A DNA stretch of 64,000 nt from Actinomadura craniellae (GTDB lineage Bacteria; Actinomycetota; Actinomycetes; Streptosporangiales; Streptosporangiaceae). The number at the start of each line of letters is the position of its first letter. Within the stretch, counting starts at the first letter, position 1. The notes under the pieces were generated by a model. It was not told the origin of the DNA. It ran no database searches and worked only from the letters and a program-made list of their open reading frames with translations. Where the stretch lies: NCBI RefSeq assembly GCF_003289645.1, contig NZ_QLYX01000001.1:682001-746000 (forward strand). Reading direction: 5' to 3'. Position numbers and translations under genes: made by a program. This document shows positions 51,397 to 61,437 of the stretch, piece after piece.

Positions 51397-53460
51397 TCAG
51401 CTTTCTTCGACGGTGACCCGAGCGCGCCCGTGCAGGCGCATCAGGTGCTCCTGGACGTCGTCGTGCCCGCACCTGGTCCAGTGGCCGGCCGAGTCCAGCC
51501 GCCAGGTCGTGGTCTCGTCGTCCATCGCCCGGTCGAACAGCGCGGCCAGGTAGCCGGCGCCGACCGGATCGGTCACCTGGACCAGGGTTTCGACCCGGCG
51601 GTCGAGATTGCGGTGCATCAGGTCCGCGCTGCCGATCCACACCTCGGGCTCGCCGCCCCCCTCGAAGGCGTAGATGCGGGAGTGCTCCAGGAAGCGGCCG
51701 AGCACGCTGCGCACCTGGATCGTCTCCGACAGGTCCGGGAGCCCGGGGCGCAGCGCGCAGATCCCGCGCACCCAGATCTCGATCGGGACGCCCTCCTGGG
51801 AGGCCCGGTACAGCGCGTCGATGACCCCGCCGTCCACCATCGCGTTGCACTTGAAGCGGATCCGCGCGGGCCGTCCCGCCCGGTGGTGCTCGACCTCGCG
51901 GGCGATGCGGTCGACCAGCCCGGCCCGCAGCGTCGTCGGCGAGGCCAGCAGCCGCCGGTACTCGGACGGCCGGGAGAACCCGGTCAGGTGGTTGAACATG
52001 GACGCGACATCGGCGGCGATCTCCGGGTCCGCGGTGAACAGGCCCAGGTCCTCGTACAGCCGGGCCGTCTTGGGGTGGTAGTTGCCGGTCCCGATGTGGC
52101 AGTAGCGGCGCAGCGTCCCGTCGGCCTCCCGCCGGACGATGAGCGCCAGCTTGCAGTGCGTCTTCAGATCGACGAATCCGAAGACCACATGGCAGCCGGC
52201 CCGTTCCAGCTTGCGCGCCCACGAGATGTTGGCCCGCTCGTCGAACCGTGCCTTGATCTCGACGATCACCACCACCTGCTTGCCTGCCTCGGCGGCGTCG
52301 ATCAGGGCGTCGACGATGGGGGAGTCGCCGCTGGTGCGGTAGAGGGTCTGCTTGATCGCCATCACCTGCGGATCGGCCGCGGCCTCCTCGACCAGCCGTT
52401 GCACGCTACGGGCGAACGAGTCGTAGGGGTGGTGCACCAGCACGTCGCGCTCGCGCAGCGTGGTGAACACGTCGGTGTCCGAGGGCAGGGCCCGGCCGTC
52501 GGGGATGAACGGCGGGTACTTCAGTTCCGGCCGGTCGAGGTCGGTGACGTCGCTCAGTCCCGCCAGGTCGAGCGGCCCCGGCAGCCGGTAGACCTGCTCG
52601 GGTTCCACATCCAGTTCCTCCACCAGCCATTCCAGCACCTGGGGCGTGATCGACTCCTCGACCTCCAGCCGGACCGCCGGGCCGAACCGGCGGCGGGCCA
52701 GTTCCCGCTCCAGCGCCTGGAGCAGGTCCTCGGTGATGTCCTCGTCGACGTCGAGGTCGGCGTTGCGGGTGACCCGGAAGGCGTGCCGTTCGATGATCTC
52801 CATGCCGATGAACAGCTCGTCCAGGTGCTCGGCGATCACGTCCTCCAGCAGGGCGAACCGCCCCGGCTCGGCCTCGACGAAGCGGGGCAGGCTCGGCGGG
52901 ACTTTCACCCGGGCCAGCCGGGTGGTGCCGTCGGTGGGGTCGCGCGCGACCACGGCCAGGTTGAGGGACAGCCCGGAGATGTAGGGGAACGGGTGGGCCT
53001 GGTCGACGACCAGCGGCGTCAGTACCGGCTGGATGCTGTCGGTGAACAGCTTCCGCAGGGCGGATCGCTCGGTTCCGGTCAGCGCCTCCCACCGCAGGAT
53101 CTCGATGCCCTGCGCGGCCAGCGCGGGACAGATCTCCTCGTGGAAGCACCTGGCCTGCCGCAGCACCAGTTCGTGTGCCACTTCGCCGATCCGCGCGAAC
53201 ACCTGGCGCGGCTGGCGCCGGCTGGCCGACTCGCCGACGAGCCCGGTGGCCATCCTGCGCAGCAGTCCGGCGACCCGGACCATGAAGAACTCGTCGAGGT
53301 TGCTGGAGAAGATCGACAGGAACCTGACCCGTTCCAGCAGGGGGACTCCGGGGTCTTCGGCGAGTTCCAGGACACGCTGGTTGAACCGCAACCAGCTTTC
53401 CTCACGGTCGTGGAAGCGGTCGGCGGGCAACTCGGGGGACCTGGCCGGCAGGGTGTCCAT
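51397..53460 (-). CDS. ppk1: Polyphosphate kinase 1
   Basis: A 687-residue PPK1. It makes polyphosphate from ATP reversibly. It opens [20 protein letters not shown], the N-terminal domain. Marks of the family include [20 protein letters not shown]-type residues ([20 protein letters not shown]), [20 protein letters not shown] and [20 protein letters not shown]. The phosphorylated His is His435 in [34 protein letters not shown] and [20 protein letters not shown] follow. It is divergent from the sulfotransferase gene. Confidence 0.96.
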   Translation of the reverse strand: MDTLPARSPELPADRFHDREESWLRFNQRVLELAEDPGVPLLERVRFLSIFSSNLDEFFMVRVAGLLRRMATGLVGESASRRQPRQVFARIGEVAHELVLRQARCFHEEICPALAAQGIEILRWEALTGTERSALRKLFTDSIQPVLTPLVVDQAHPFPYISGLSLNLAVVARDPTDGTTRLARVKVPPSLPRFVEAEPGRFALLEDVIAEHLDELFIGMEIIERHAFRVTRNADLDVDEDITEDLLQALERELARRRFGPAVRLEVEESITPQVLEWLVEELDVEPEQVYRLPGPLDLAGLSDVTDLDRPELKYPPFIPDGRALPSDTDVFTTLRERDVLVHHPYDSFARSVQRLVEEAAADPQVMAIKQTLYRTSGDSPIVDALIDAAEAGKQVVVIVEIKARFDERANISWARKLERAGCHVVFGFVDLKTHCKLALIVRREADGTLRRYCHIGTGNYHPKTARLYEDLGLFTADPEIAADVASMFNHLTGFSRPSEYRRLLASPTTLRAGLVDRIAREVEHHRAGRPARIRFKCNAMVDGGVIDALYRASQEGVPIEIWVRGICALRPGLPDLSETIQVRSVLGRFLEHSRIYAFEGGGEPEVWIGSADLMHRNLDRRVETLVQVTDPVGAGYLAALFDRAMDDETTTWRLDSAGHWTRCGHDDVQEHLMRLHGRARVTVEES

Positions 53461-53594
53461 GTCCCCACCTTCTCAAACGGTTCGACGGGTCCGTCCCGCG
53501 CGCCGGGGCGACCGTTCCGAAATCGGCTCCCTGCGACCCCGAAGTCGATACTCTGCGTGCACACCCCCTTTCAAGGAGTGAGAAACTCTCCGAT

Positions 53595-54422
53595 ATGTCA
53601 GTGAAATGGAAAAACTCGACCAACCGAGTGCTGCGCCGGGCCGGCTACGAGATCGTGCGGTCACGCAGGTCGGAGCCCCTGTCCACCTCGGCGGCCCTGA
53701 CGGCGAACGGTGACCGGCTGCTCGCCGCGCCGGTGTTCCTGATGTCCTCGGTCCGCTCGGGCTCGACCCTGCTGCGTGTGATCATCGACGGCCACTCCGC
53801 GATGCACGCCCCGCACGAACTGCATCTGCGCGACCTGAAGGTCGATCTCCACAACGACTACGTCGCCCGGTCGATGGCGGGTCTCGGGCTCTCGGAGCGC
53901 GAGCTCGAGCATCTGCTGTGGGACCGGGTGCTGCACCGGGAGCTGATGTCCAGCGGCAAGCAGATCCTGGTCAACAAGTCGCCCGACGACCTGTTCATGT
54001 GGCGGCGGATCGCCGGGTGCTGGCGGGACGCCCGCTTCGTTTTCCTGCTGCGGCATCCGGGCGCGGTGCTGGCGTCCTGGTGGCGGGCCCGGCCGCGCTA
54101 CTCCGAGGACGAGGCCGTCGAGAGCGTCCGCCGTTACATGACGGCCCTGGAGGAGGCGCGTACCGAACTGCCCGGCCACGTCGTCCGGTACGAGGAGCTC
54201 ACCGCCGATCCCGAGTCGGTCTGCCAGGACCTGTGCCGGTTCATCGGCGTGGACTGGGAGCCGAAGATGCTGGAGTACGGCCTGACGGGAGAGCGGAACT
54301 TCGAGGCCGGGCTCGGCGACTGGAGCGCACGGATCAAGTCGGGGCGGGTGCAGCCCGGAACGCCCCCGCCCGCAGACGTGCCGAAGGGGCTGCGCGACTT
54401 CGCCCGTGCCTGGGGGTACTAG
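53595..54422 (+). CDS. Sulfotransferase-family protein
   Basis: A 275-residue protein. The 5'-phosphosulfate loop is VFLMSSVRSGSTLLRVIIDG near residue 50, with SxRSGST. FVFLLRHPGAVLASWWRARP holds the 3'-phosphate site (RHP, S in ASW). LPGHVVRYEELTADPESVCQ is also typical of PAPS-dependent enzymes. It would transfer sulfate from PAPS to a hydroxyl or amine; the acceptor is unknown. The first 30 residues are basic with no signal peptide. It is divergent from ppk1 and convergent with the XRE gene. Confidence 0.88.
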   Translation: MSVKWKNSTNRVLRRAGYEIVRSRRSEPLSTSAALTANGDRLLAAPVFLMSSVRSGSTLLRVIIDGHSAMHAPHELHLRDLKVDLHNDYVARSMAGLGLSERELEHLLWDRVLHRELMSSGKQILVNKSPDDLFMWRRIAGCWRDARFVFLLRHPGAVLASWWRARPRYSEDEAVESVRRYMTALEEARTELPGHVVRYEELTADPESVCQDLCRFIGVDWEPKMLEYGLTGERNFEAGLGDWSARIKSGRVQPGTPPPADVPKGLRDFARAWGY

Positions 54423-54436
54423 GCGCGGGCGGCCGC

Positions 54437-55336
54437 TCAGTAGGACTTGAGCAGGTCGAACAGGATCCGCTTGGTCTCGGCCGGCTGGGCGGCCTGGATG
54501 CACAGCCGGTCCATCACCCGCATGTAGCCGTCGGTGTCGTGCGGCTTGTCGAGGTAGAGCGCGCTGTTGAGCTGCTCCAGGTAGACGACGTCGGGCAGGG
54601 CGGGCTCGGCGAACCGCAGGATGGTGAACGGGCCGCCCGCCGCCGCGTGGCCGCCGCTGGCGAAGGGCACCACCTGGAGGGTCACGTTCGGCTGCTCGGT
54701 CATGTTGAGCAGGTGCTGGATCTGGTCGCGCATGACCTCCGGGCCGCCCATCGGCCGGCGCAGCGCCGCCTCGTCCACCACGGCCCACAGTGACAGCGCC
54801 TCGCCGACCCGGAGTTGCCGGGCCATCCGCACGCTGAGCCGGCGGTCCATCTCCTCCTGGGTGGCCTCGGCGTGGCCGTGCCTGATCACGGCCCGGGCGT
54901 ACTCGCGGGTCTGCATCAGCCCGGGCACGAACTGCACCTCGTAGGCCCGCATCAGCGACGCGGCCTCCTCCAGCCCGATGTAGACCTCGAACCAGCGGGG
55001 CAGCACGTCGCTGTAGCGGTGCCACCAGCCGGGCCGGTTGGCCTCGACGGCCAGCTGGAGGGTCATCGCGCGCTCTTCGGAGTCGGTCACCCCGTACAGG
55101 GTCAGCAGGTCGGTGATGTCGCGCTGCTTGAACCCCACCCGGCCCAGCTCGATCCGGCTGATCTTGGAGTGCGAGGCCCGGATCGCGTCACCGGCCTCCT
55201 CGGTGGACAGCCCGCGGCGCTCGCGCAGCCGGCGCAACTGCGCGCCCAGGACGATGCGGCGCACGGTGGGGCCGCTGCGGGAGTGTCCCTGCAGGGGACT
55301 GACGGGGGAACCCTCTGCGGCTGGGGCCGTGTTCAT
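54437..55336 (-). CDS. XRE-family regulator with DUF5753
   Basis: A 299-residue regulator of the streptomycete type. The ATG follows AGGAAG. The helix-turn-helix is RRLRERRGLSTEEAGDAIRA then SHSKISRIELGRVGFKQRDI. The DUF5753 C-terminal region spans about residues 115-290 (YEVQFVPGLMQTREYARAVI; MRDQIQHLLNMTEQPNVTLQ; PFASGGHAAAGGPFTILRFA). These regulators often pair with a small DUF397 protein, not seen next to it. Here the STAS and HATPase genes are nearby. The target is unknown. Confidence 0.92.
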   Translation of the reverse strand: MNTAPAAEGSPVSPLQGHSRSGPTVRRIVLGAQLRRLRERRGLSTEEAGDAIRASHSKISRIELGRVGFKQRDITDLLTLYGVTDSEERAMTLQLAVEANRPGWWHRYSDVLPRWFEVYIGLEEAASLMRAYEVQFVPGLMQTREYARAVIRHGHAEATQEEMDRRLSVRMARQLRVGEALSLWAVVDEAALRRPMGGPEVMRDQIQHLLNMTEQPNVTLQVVPFASGGHAAAGGPFTILRFAEPALPDVVYLEQLNSALYLDKPHDTDGYMRVMDRLCIQAAQPAETKRILFDLLKSY

Positions 55337-55661
55337 CGCCACTTCCTGGACAATCCGCTGTCTCCTTGGATATGCGGGTCAGTGTTGCACATCCGTGCCT
55401 CCCCGCCCAGTGGACCGTTCTCATTCTTACCCGGTTGTCATCTCCGGTCCGGATTGCGCGCCCCCACGCCGTCCCAGGATGGTGATGATCATGGCGGTGG
55501 CCGCGGTTGTCAAGACCGGGCGGTGGACCGGAAACTTGCTGGTCGGTCAGCGGGGCCGAGGAGACGTCCTTCGGTAAAGGAAGTCAGGAGTTCCCCGGTT
55601 TGCGGGCGGTGCACTGGGTAAGTTGGCCGTCCCCTTGCCGACTCATTATGAGGAATTGCGG
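55337..55661. promoter_or_regulatory. 325-base divergent gap between XRE and STAS genes
   Basis: It must hold the promoters of the leftward XRE gene and the rightward STAS gene. I see no supported gene, clear palindrome or hairpin in it. Confidence 0.4.
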
Positions 55662-56015
55662 ATGACCGGTACCACGGAAGTTCTGCAAGTCACGACGGGC
55701 CGGACCGGCCTGTGGATGGTGGTGGAACTGGCGGGCGAACTGGACGTGGCGGCCCTGCCCCTGTTCCACCAGGAGATCGAACGCGTCTGCGCGGGTACCC
55801 CGGCACCGCGCGTGATCATCGACCTGTCGGCGGTGACGTTCATGGACTCGTGCGGCCTGGGCGGCCTGGTCCGCGCCTGGAAGCAGATCGGCGGCCCGGG
55901 CGGGCGCCTGGTGCTGGCCGGGGTGAACGGCAGGGTGCGGGAGGTGCTGCGCATCACCGGGATGCTGGCGGCCTTCGAAATCTGGGAGGGCGTGCCGGGG
56001 CCGGCCGGAGAATGA
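55662..56015 (+). CDS. STAS-domain anti-anti-sigma factor
   Basis: A 117-residue STAS protein. The ATG (MTGTTEVLQ) is preceded by TGAGGAAT; an earlier TTG exists without support. WMVVELAGELDVAALPLFHQ and then VIIDLSAVTFMDSCGLGGLV include the phosphorylatable Ser in DSCGLG. RVREVLRITGMLAAFEIWE is the usual end. It would free a sigma factor by binding an anti-sigma kinase, likely the convergent HATPase, whose gene ends 16 bases away. Confidence 0.9.
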   Translation: MTGTTEVLQVTTGRTGLWMVVELAGELDVAALPLFHQEIERVCAGTPAPRVIIDLSAVTFMDSCGLGGLVRAWKQIGGPGGRLVLAGVNGRVREVLRITGMLAAFEIWEGVPGPAGE

Positions 56016-56031
56016 CCCTTCGGAGCGCGTC

Positions 56032-56388
56032 TCAGGCCCCGTTCGCCAACTCGAACCAGGTCGTCAGCCCGGCCGCGCCACGGACGTGGTCCCACCGGTC
56101 CGCCAGGTGCTCGACGAGGAAGAGGCCGCGCCCGTTCTCGGCGGAGTCGGTCGCGATCCGCGGCCGGGGCACGGTGCCCGACCCGCCGTCGCCCACCTCG
56201 ACCCGCACGCCGTCGCAGACGCTGACGACGGCCACCGTGACCAGGCCCTCGCCATGCACGATCGAGTTGGTCACCAGTTCACTGGTCAGCAGTACGGCCG
56301 TCTCCCGGCCCGGGTGGTCGTGCAGCGTGGCCGCCACGAACCGGCGCGCGTGCGCGACGTCCTCGTAGCGGTCTCGCAGCGTCATCAT
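56032..56388 (-). CDS. Anti-sigma-type serine kinase (HATPase)
   Basis: A 118-residue ATPase. The start is uncertain; I take the first ATG of the MM pair. The N box is LLTSELVTNSIVHGEGLVTV, and the later G box is DSAENGRGLFLVEHLADRWD. VCDGVRVEVGDGGSGTVPRP lies between them. It is an RsbW-like protein of the streptomycete class that phosphorylates STAS proteins and binds sigma factors. It is convergent to the STAS gene. Confidence 0.85.
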   Translation of the reverse strand: MMTLRDRYEDVAHARRFVAATLHDHPGRETAVLLTSELVTNSIVHGEGLVTVAVVSVCDGVRVEVGDGGSGTVPRPRIATDSAENGRGLFLVEHLADRWDHVRGAAGLTTWFELANGA

Positions 56389-56873
56389 CCCGAGAACGGT
56401 GCCCACGGGCACCCGATGCGTGTGCTCGCCCGTACAGGACGGCCTGACCCGATCCTCGACGTGTCCTCGCACGGTGGCCGCACCAACCTCTCCACTGCCC
56501 CTGCCGGGCGGAACGCCGCGGGAGGGGTGGGTCCCGACGCATTCCCGGTGAGTACTCACCACATCACGCGATCCGGCGGCAGCGCTTGGATCGCCGCCCA
56601 AAGCGCGCGGAGGCCCGTTGTCAGCAGCATGACAATGCCAGCCTCGCTGGAAGAGGTCGCCACCGGGGTACCCAGAAGATGTCTTCTTCTTTCGCTTCAC
56701 ATTGACTTTGCCGGGTTTTCGGGTGGAAGCAGGCCTGCGACGTATTTCCTCCGGGGCTGGAGATCCGCCCGTACCCGGGCGGGCCGGTATGTTCTGGAGC
56801 TGACCTCCGGGGGGAGCAGGTACAGCGCGGCCGTCCTCCGCCCGGCACGCGCTGCGGGAGCGAGGACGGCGGA
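56389..56873. promoter_or_regulatory. 485-base divergent gap with two perfect palindromes
   Basis: The gap separates the leftward HATPase and the rightward OleA-like gene. GGTGAGTACTCACC (56547-56560) is a perfect 14-base palindrome. AGAAGA-TG-TCTTCT (56674-56687) is a second inverted repeat. Short leftward frames here, one rich in Lys and Arg at its start, lack a ribosome-binding site and are not called. Confidence 0.45.
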
Positions 56874-57887
56874 ATGGGCGACAGGGGCCGAGCGGGCATC
56901 ACCGCGGTGGCGACGTATCTGCCGGAGCACCTGGTGACCAGCGACGAGGTGGAGCACCGCGTCGCCGCGGAGAGCGCGGGCTACCGGCCGCTGCCCGGCA
57001 TCGTCGAGCGGATGACCGGCATCACCGTCCGGCATCTGGGCCGCGACGACCAGCAGGCGTCCGACCTCGCGGCCGAGGCGGCGCGCCGGCTGCTGGCCGG
57101 GCGGGGGCTCGCCGCCGCCGACCTGGACCTGATCGTCTTCGGCTCGGCCAGCCGGGACATGGTCGAGCCCGCCACCGCCCACATCGTGGCGGCCAAGCTG
57201 GGGGCCGGCTGCCCGGTGTTCGACGTCACCAACGCCTGCAACAGCTTCCTCAACGCCGTGCAGATCGCCGAGGCGCTGATCCGCACCGGCCAGCACTCCC
57301 GGGTGCTGGTGTGCACCGGGGAGATGCCGTCCCGGGCGATCCGCTGGAACGTCCGGGGCTTCCGCCAGTTCGTCGAGTCCTTCCCCGGCTACACGATGTC
57401 GGACGGGGGCGCCGCGGTCCTGGTCGAGCCGGTGGCGCGGGGCGGGATCTTCCACCGGTCCTTCACCGCCGACTCGGCCCGCTGGGAGATCGGCACCCTG
57501 CCCGGCGGCGGCACCATGCATCCGCGGGACCCCGAGTACGGCTACTTCCGCGCCGACGGCCGACGGCTGCGGGAGGCGTTCCTGGCCCTGGGCACCGAGA
57601 TCTTCGACAAGGCGCTCGCCGAGACCGGGCTGGCCTGGACCGACTTCGCCGTGGTCTGTGTGCACCAGGTGGCCATGGCGTACCTGGACGAACTGCGCGA
57701 GCTGACCGGCATCCCCGCCGACCGGCTGGTGGTCACGCTGCCCGGGCACGGCAACCTGGCCTCCGCCACGCTGCCCCTGCAACTCGCCACCGCGATCGAG
57801 GACGGCCGCTGCGGCCCCGGCGACCGGGTGGCGCTGCTCGGGCTGGCCGGCGGGCTCAGCATGGGCACCGTCCTGCTGGAACTGTGA
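56874..57887 (+). CDS. OleA-like/KAS III thiolase-fold condensing enzyme
   Basis: A 337-residue thiolase-fold enzyme. The active-site Cys122 lies in FDVTNACNSFLNAVQIAEAL. His264 (CVHQVAMAY) and Asn294 (LPGHGNLASATLPLQLAT) complete the triad of KAS III and OleA enzymes. ITAVATYLPEHLVTSDEVEH is the N-terminal signature. The next gene is an OleC-like AMP-ligase, so an OleA-type acyl-CoA condensation giving a beta-keto acid is the favoured reading. An acyl-ACP start enzyme is the alternative. Confidence 0.82.
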   Translation: MGDRGRAGITAVATYLPEHLVTSDEVEHRVAAESAGYRPLPGIVERMTGITVRHLGRDDQQASDLAAEAARRLLAGRGLAAADLDLIVFGSASRDMVEPATAHIVAAKLGAGCPVFDVTNACNSFLNAVQIAEALIRTGQHSRVLVCTGEMPSRAIRWNVRGFRQFVESFPGYTMSDGGAAVLVEPVARGGIFHRSFTADSARWEIGTLPGGGTMHPRDPEYGYFRADGRRLREAFLALGTEIFDKALAETGLAWTDFAVVCVHQVAMAYLDELRELTGIPADRLVVTLPGHGNLASATLPLQLATAIEDGRCGPGDRVALLGLAGGLSMGTVLLEL

Positions 57888-59425
57888 AGCCGGTGGACGA
57901 GGCGGACCTGGTCGGGCGGGTACTCGCGGTCGCGGCGGAGCGGCCCGCGGCGGTCGCCCTGGTGACCGGCCGCCGCGACGAGGAGGTCAGCTACGGCGAA
58001 CTGGGCCGCCGGGTGCGCGCCGTCGCGCACGGTCTGGCGGGCGCCGGGCTGCGCCCCGGCGACGGCGTGCTGCTGGGCGTGCGGCCGTCGGCGGACACGG
58101 TCGTCACGGCCCTGGCGGTGGTGGCCGCGGGCGGCACCCTCGTACTCGTCGATCCGGGCGCGGGACCGGAGATGTTCGCCGCCCGGCTGCGGCTGGCCCG
58201 GCCGCGCTGGGCGGTGGCCGAGTCGGCGCTGTACACGATCAACCGGGTCCGCGCGCTGCGCCGGTTCGCCCGCGACCGGGGGCTGCTGCTGCCCGGCCTG
58301 GCCGCCCCGGCACTGCGGCACGTGTACACCGGGCCCCGGCTGCCTGGCGTCCCGCGGGACGCGCTGCGCCTCGCCGACCTGGCGCACGGGCCCGCCCCCG
58401 AGCCGTCCCACGACCGGGACCCCGCCGCCCCGGCGGTCGTGGTCTTCACCTCCGGCACCACCGCCGCGCCACGCGGGGTGGTGCACACCGCGGCCTCGCT
58501 GGCCGCCGGGCTCGGACTGTGCCGGGAACGCTTCCCGCTCGGCCCCGCCGACGTGATCCATGACAGCGGGTTCATGCTCGGCCTGCCCGCGCTGCTCGCC
58601 GGCGCGCGGTGGTCGATCCCGTCCAGCCGCGACCCGGTGCGGGGGTTCATGGCGGAGGTCGCCCGGCGCTCGGTGACCCACGCCCTCTGCGTGCCGGTGC
58701 ACCTGGCGCGGATGCTGGACGAGGACCTGGCGCTGCCGCCCTCCCTGAGCCACCTGCTGCTCGGCTCGGCGCCCGTGCCGCCGGCCGTGCTGCGCCGTGC
58801 GGTGGCGGCCGCGGGCCCCGGGACCGAGGTGCTGTCGGTCTACGCCATGACCGAGATGCTGCCGGTGGCCGTCGCGACCGCGGCCGAGAAGCTGGCGCAC
58901 TGGGCGGCCGGCGCCGGGGGCGACCTGCTGGGCGCGGTACCGGCCGGGATCACCGCCCGGATCGCCGCCGACGGGGAGTTGCTGCTGCGCGGCCCCAACG
59001 CCTGCCTGGGCTATCTCGGCGAGCCGCCGCTGACCGAGGTGGCCACCGGCGACCTGGCCCGGCTGGACGAGCAGGGCCGGCTGGTGCTGGTCGGCCGCAA
59101 GAAGGACATGATCATCCGGGGTGCGGTGAACATCTACCCCGGTCTGTACGAGCCCGCCGTGGCCGCGCTGCCCGGGGTCGCCGAGGCCGCGCTGGTCGGC
59201 CTGCCCGACCCGGTGACGGGGGACGAGACCGTGGTGCTGGCCGTGGTGCCCGACGGGACGGTACCGCCCGGACCACTTGTCGAGCGGCTGCACCGGACCC
59301 TGCCGGAGGTGCTCGACGCGGGCGCGCTGCCCGACCGGATCGTCGCGCTGCCGGAACTGCCGCGCGGCGGGCGGTCGCACAAGCTCGACCGGGCGGCGCT
59401 GCGCGGGCTGCTGTCCGGCCCCTAG
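57884..59425 (+). CDS. OleC-like AMP-dependent ligase
   Basis: A 513-residue adenylate-forming enzyme starting at GTG inside the OleA-like stop (GTGA). The P-loop is VVVFTSGTTAAPRGVVHT. The A5-type motif is SVYAMTEMLPVAVATAAEKL, close to the OleC sequence TEALPVA and unlike ordinary acyl-CoA ligases. GDLARLDEQGRLVLVGRKKD then MIIRGAVNIYPG and SHKLDRAAL are the later motifs. OleC makes a beta-lactone from a beta-hydroxy acid. The reductase OleD and decarboxylase OleB are absent from the window. Its end overlaps the convergent TetR gene by 4 bases. Confidence 0.83.
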   Translation: MKPVDEADLVGRVLAVAAERPAAVALVTGRRDEEVSYGELGRRVRAVAHGLAGAGLRPGDGVLLGVRPSADTVVTALAVVAAGGTLVLVDPGAGPEMFAARLRLARPRWAVAESALYTINRVRALRRFARDRGLLLPGLAAPALRHVYTGPRLPGVPRDALRLADLAHGPAPEPSHDRDPAAPAVVVFTSGTTAAPRGVVHTAASLAAGLGLCRERFPLGPADVIHDSGFMLGLPALLAGARWSIPSSRDPVRGFMAEVARRSVTHALCVPVHLARMLDEDLALPPSLSHLLLGSAPVPPAVLRRAVAAAGPGTEVLSVYAMTEMLPVAVATAAEKLAHWAAGAGGDLLGAVPAGITARIAADGELLLRGPNACLGYLGEPPLTEVATGDLARLDEQGRLVLVGRKKDMIIRGAVNIYPGLYEPAVAALPGVAEAALVGLPDPVTGDETVVLAVVPDGTVPPGPLVERLHRTLPEVLDAGALPDRIVALPELPRGGRSHKLDRAALRGLLSGP

Positions 59426-60105
59426 GTCCGGGGCAGCCGCTCGCCACGCCGCAGCCGCTCGAGGCCGAGCCAGATGAACTCCGTGGCGATGGCCTCGGCC
59501 CGCTCCCGGGGCGTGTCGGGGTGCTCCAGCCACCACGACACGATCGACAGCATCGACCCGTACATCAGGGGCACCAGCAGCCGGACCCGTCGCTCGTTGG
59601 CGGCCAGCGCGGCAGGTGACAGCGTTGGATCGGTCCGCCGCCGGGCCATCAGCAGGTCGGCGAAGGCCACCCCCAGCCGCTCCCGCAACTCCCGCAACTC
59701 GACCCCGATCTCGGGCTTGTCGAGGTGCCGGACCAGCAGCATCCACGCCTCGGGTTCCTCGGTGGCGTAGTCGAACAGGACCCGCACCATGGCCTGGATC
59801 GCCCGCTCGGCCCCGCCGGCGCCCGGGACCGTCGTGTTCAGCCGATCGGTCAGATCATTGACGATCACGGTGCTGACCTCGGTGAACAACCCCTCCTTGG
59901 AGGGAAAGTGCTGGTAGAGCAGCGCCTTGGAGACATGTGCGGCGGTGGCGACGTGCTCCATCTGGGTGAGATGGAAGCCGCGCCGGGCGAACTCGCCGAG
60001 CGCCGCCGCGAGTAGTTGCTCGCGGCGGCGCGCGAACGGCATCCGCTGCCGTACGGCCCGTGCGGCGGGGGCAGCGGAGGCGGAGTCGCCCGGCGCGTCG
60101 CTCAC
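59422..60105 (-). CDS. TetR-family transcriptional regulator
   Basis: A 227-residue regulator. The helix-turn-helix is [20 protein letters not shown] followed by [12 protein letters not shown]. The C-terminal ligand domain has no closer match. The ATG overlaps the stop of the acyl-CoA dehydrogenase gene (ATGA), so it is the second gene of that operon and likely regulates it. A TetR-type palindrome lies upstream of the operon. Confidence 0.92.
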   Translation of the reverse strand: MSDAPGDSASAAPAARAVRQRMPFARRREQLLAAALGEFARRGFHLTQMEHVATAAHVSKALLYQHFPSKEGLFTEVSTVIVNDLTDRLNTTVPGAGGAERAIQAMVRVLFDYATEEPEAWMLLVRHLDKPEIGVELRELRERLGVAFADLLMARRRTDPTLSPAALAANERRVRLLVPLMYGSMLSIVSWWLEHPDTPRERAEAIATEFIWLGLERLRRGERLPRT

Positions 60106-61325
60106 GAGCGGCGGTACGGGCGCAGTTCGGCGCGGGCGACCGAGCGCACGTGCACCTCGTCCGGGCCGTCGGCCAGCCGCAGCGTGCGCAGCGAGGCCCA
60201 GGCGCGGGCGAGCAGGGTGTCATCGCTGACGCCGGCCCCGCCGTGGATCTGGATGGCCCGGTCGACGACGTCCAGGGCCACCCGGGGCGCGACGACCTTG
60301 ATGGCCGCGACCTCCTTGCGGGCCGCCTTGACGCCGTGCTTGTCGATCAGCCAGGCGGTCTTCAGGGTGAGCAGGCGGGCCTGCTCGATCGCCATGCGGG
60401 ACTCGGCGATCTGCTGCTGCACCACGCCCTGTTCGGCCAGGGCCCCGCCGAAGGCGACCCGGGAGGAGGCCCGCTCGCACATCATCTCCAGCGCCCGCTC
60501 GGCCATGCCGATGGCGCGCATGCAGTGGTGGATGCGGCCGGGGCCCAGCCGTGCCTGGGCGATGGCGAACCCGCCACCTTCCTGACCGATCAGGTTGGTG
60601 ACCGGTACCCGCACGTCGGTGAGGACGATCTCGCAGTGGCCGTGCTGGTCGGAGTAGCCGAAGACGGGCAGCGCCCGGCGGACCTCGACCCCGGGGGTGT
60701 CCAGGGGCACCAGCACCATGGACTGCTGCATGTAGGGGTGGCCCTCGGGGTCGGTCTTGCCCATGAGGATCATTATCTTGCAGCGCGGGTCGGCGGACCC
60801 CGTGATCCACCACTTGCTGCCGTTGATGACGTACTCGTCGCCGTCGCGCTCGATCCGGGTGGAGATGTTGGTCGCGTCGGAGCTGGCGACGTCGGGCTCG
60901 GTCATGCCGAAGGCGCTGCGGATCTCACCGTCGAGCAGGGGACGCAGCCAGCGCTCCTTCTGCTCGGGCGTGCCGAACAGGTGGAGCACCTCCATGTTGC
61001 CGGTGTCGGGCGCCGCGCAGTTGGTGGCCTCCGGGGCGAGGTGCGGGGAACGGCCGGTGAGCTCGGCCAGCGAGGCGTAGTCGGTGACCGTCAGGCCGTG
61101 CGCGGGGTCGTCGGAGTCGGGCAGGAAGAGGTTCCACAGGCCGCGCTTGCGCGCCTCGACCTTGAGTTCCTCGACCACGGGCGGCACGGTGTGCTCCTGT
61201 CCCGCCGCGCAGAGTTCCGCGCGCTGGGTCTCGTACAGGTGCTCGGCCGGGTAGATGTGCTCGTCCATGAACTCCTGGAGCCGGCCCAGGTACTCCTGAG
61301 CCCTCTCGCTCAAACCAAAATCCAT
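60102..61325 (-). CDS. Acyl-CoA dehydrogenase
   Basis: A 407-residue FAD enzyme of the long N-terminal-extension group (ACAD10/11-like). [20 protein letters not shown] opens the first helix. [20 protein letters not shown] and [20 protein letters not shown] are the FAD-site stretches. [20 protein letters not shown] and [20 protein letters not shown] follow. The base is normally a Glu or Asp in the late helices; I do not assign it. Substrate unknown. The operon promoter lies between this gene and the SDR. Confidence 0.93.
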   Translation of the reverse strand: MDFGLSERAQEYLGRLQEFMDEHIYPAEHLYETQRAELCAAGQEHTVPPVVEELKVEARKRGLWNLFLPDSDDPAHGLTVTDYASLAELTGRSPHLAPEATNCAAPDTGNMEVLHLFGTPEQKERWLRPLLDGEIRSAFGMTEPDVASSDATNISTRIERDGDEYVINGSKWWITGSADPRCKIMILMGKTDPEGHPYMQQSMVLVPLDTPGVEVRRALPVFGYSDQHGHCEIVLTDVRVPVTNLIGQEGGGFAIAQARLGPGRIHHCMRAIGMAERALEMMCERASSRVAFGGALAEQGVVQQQIAESRMAIEQARLLTLKTAWLIDKHGVKAARKEVAAIKVVAPRVALDVVDRAIQIHGGAGVSDDTLLARAWASLRTLRLADGPDEVHVRSVARAELRPYRRS

Positions 61326-61337
61326 TCCGTTAGAGTA

Positions 61338-61351
61338 ACTGACGCGTCAGT
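61338..61351. promoter_or_regulatory. TetR-type palindrome in the acyl-CoA dehydrogenase/SDR divergent promoter
   Basis: ACTGACGCGTCAGT is a perfect 14-base palindrome, extended by GT and AC after one mismatch. It lies 13 bases before the start of the acyl-CoA dehydrogenase and 87 bases before the SDR gene, so the TetR protein may control both. Confidence 0.65.
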
Positions 61352-61437
61352 CACTTGTGAGAGGGCGTCCCGGGAACCCGTTCCCGGGACGTACGAGCCG
61401 CCGGGCGCAGCGAGTCGAGCAGACGAAAGGGACTGGA

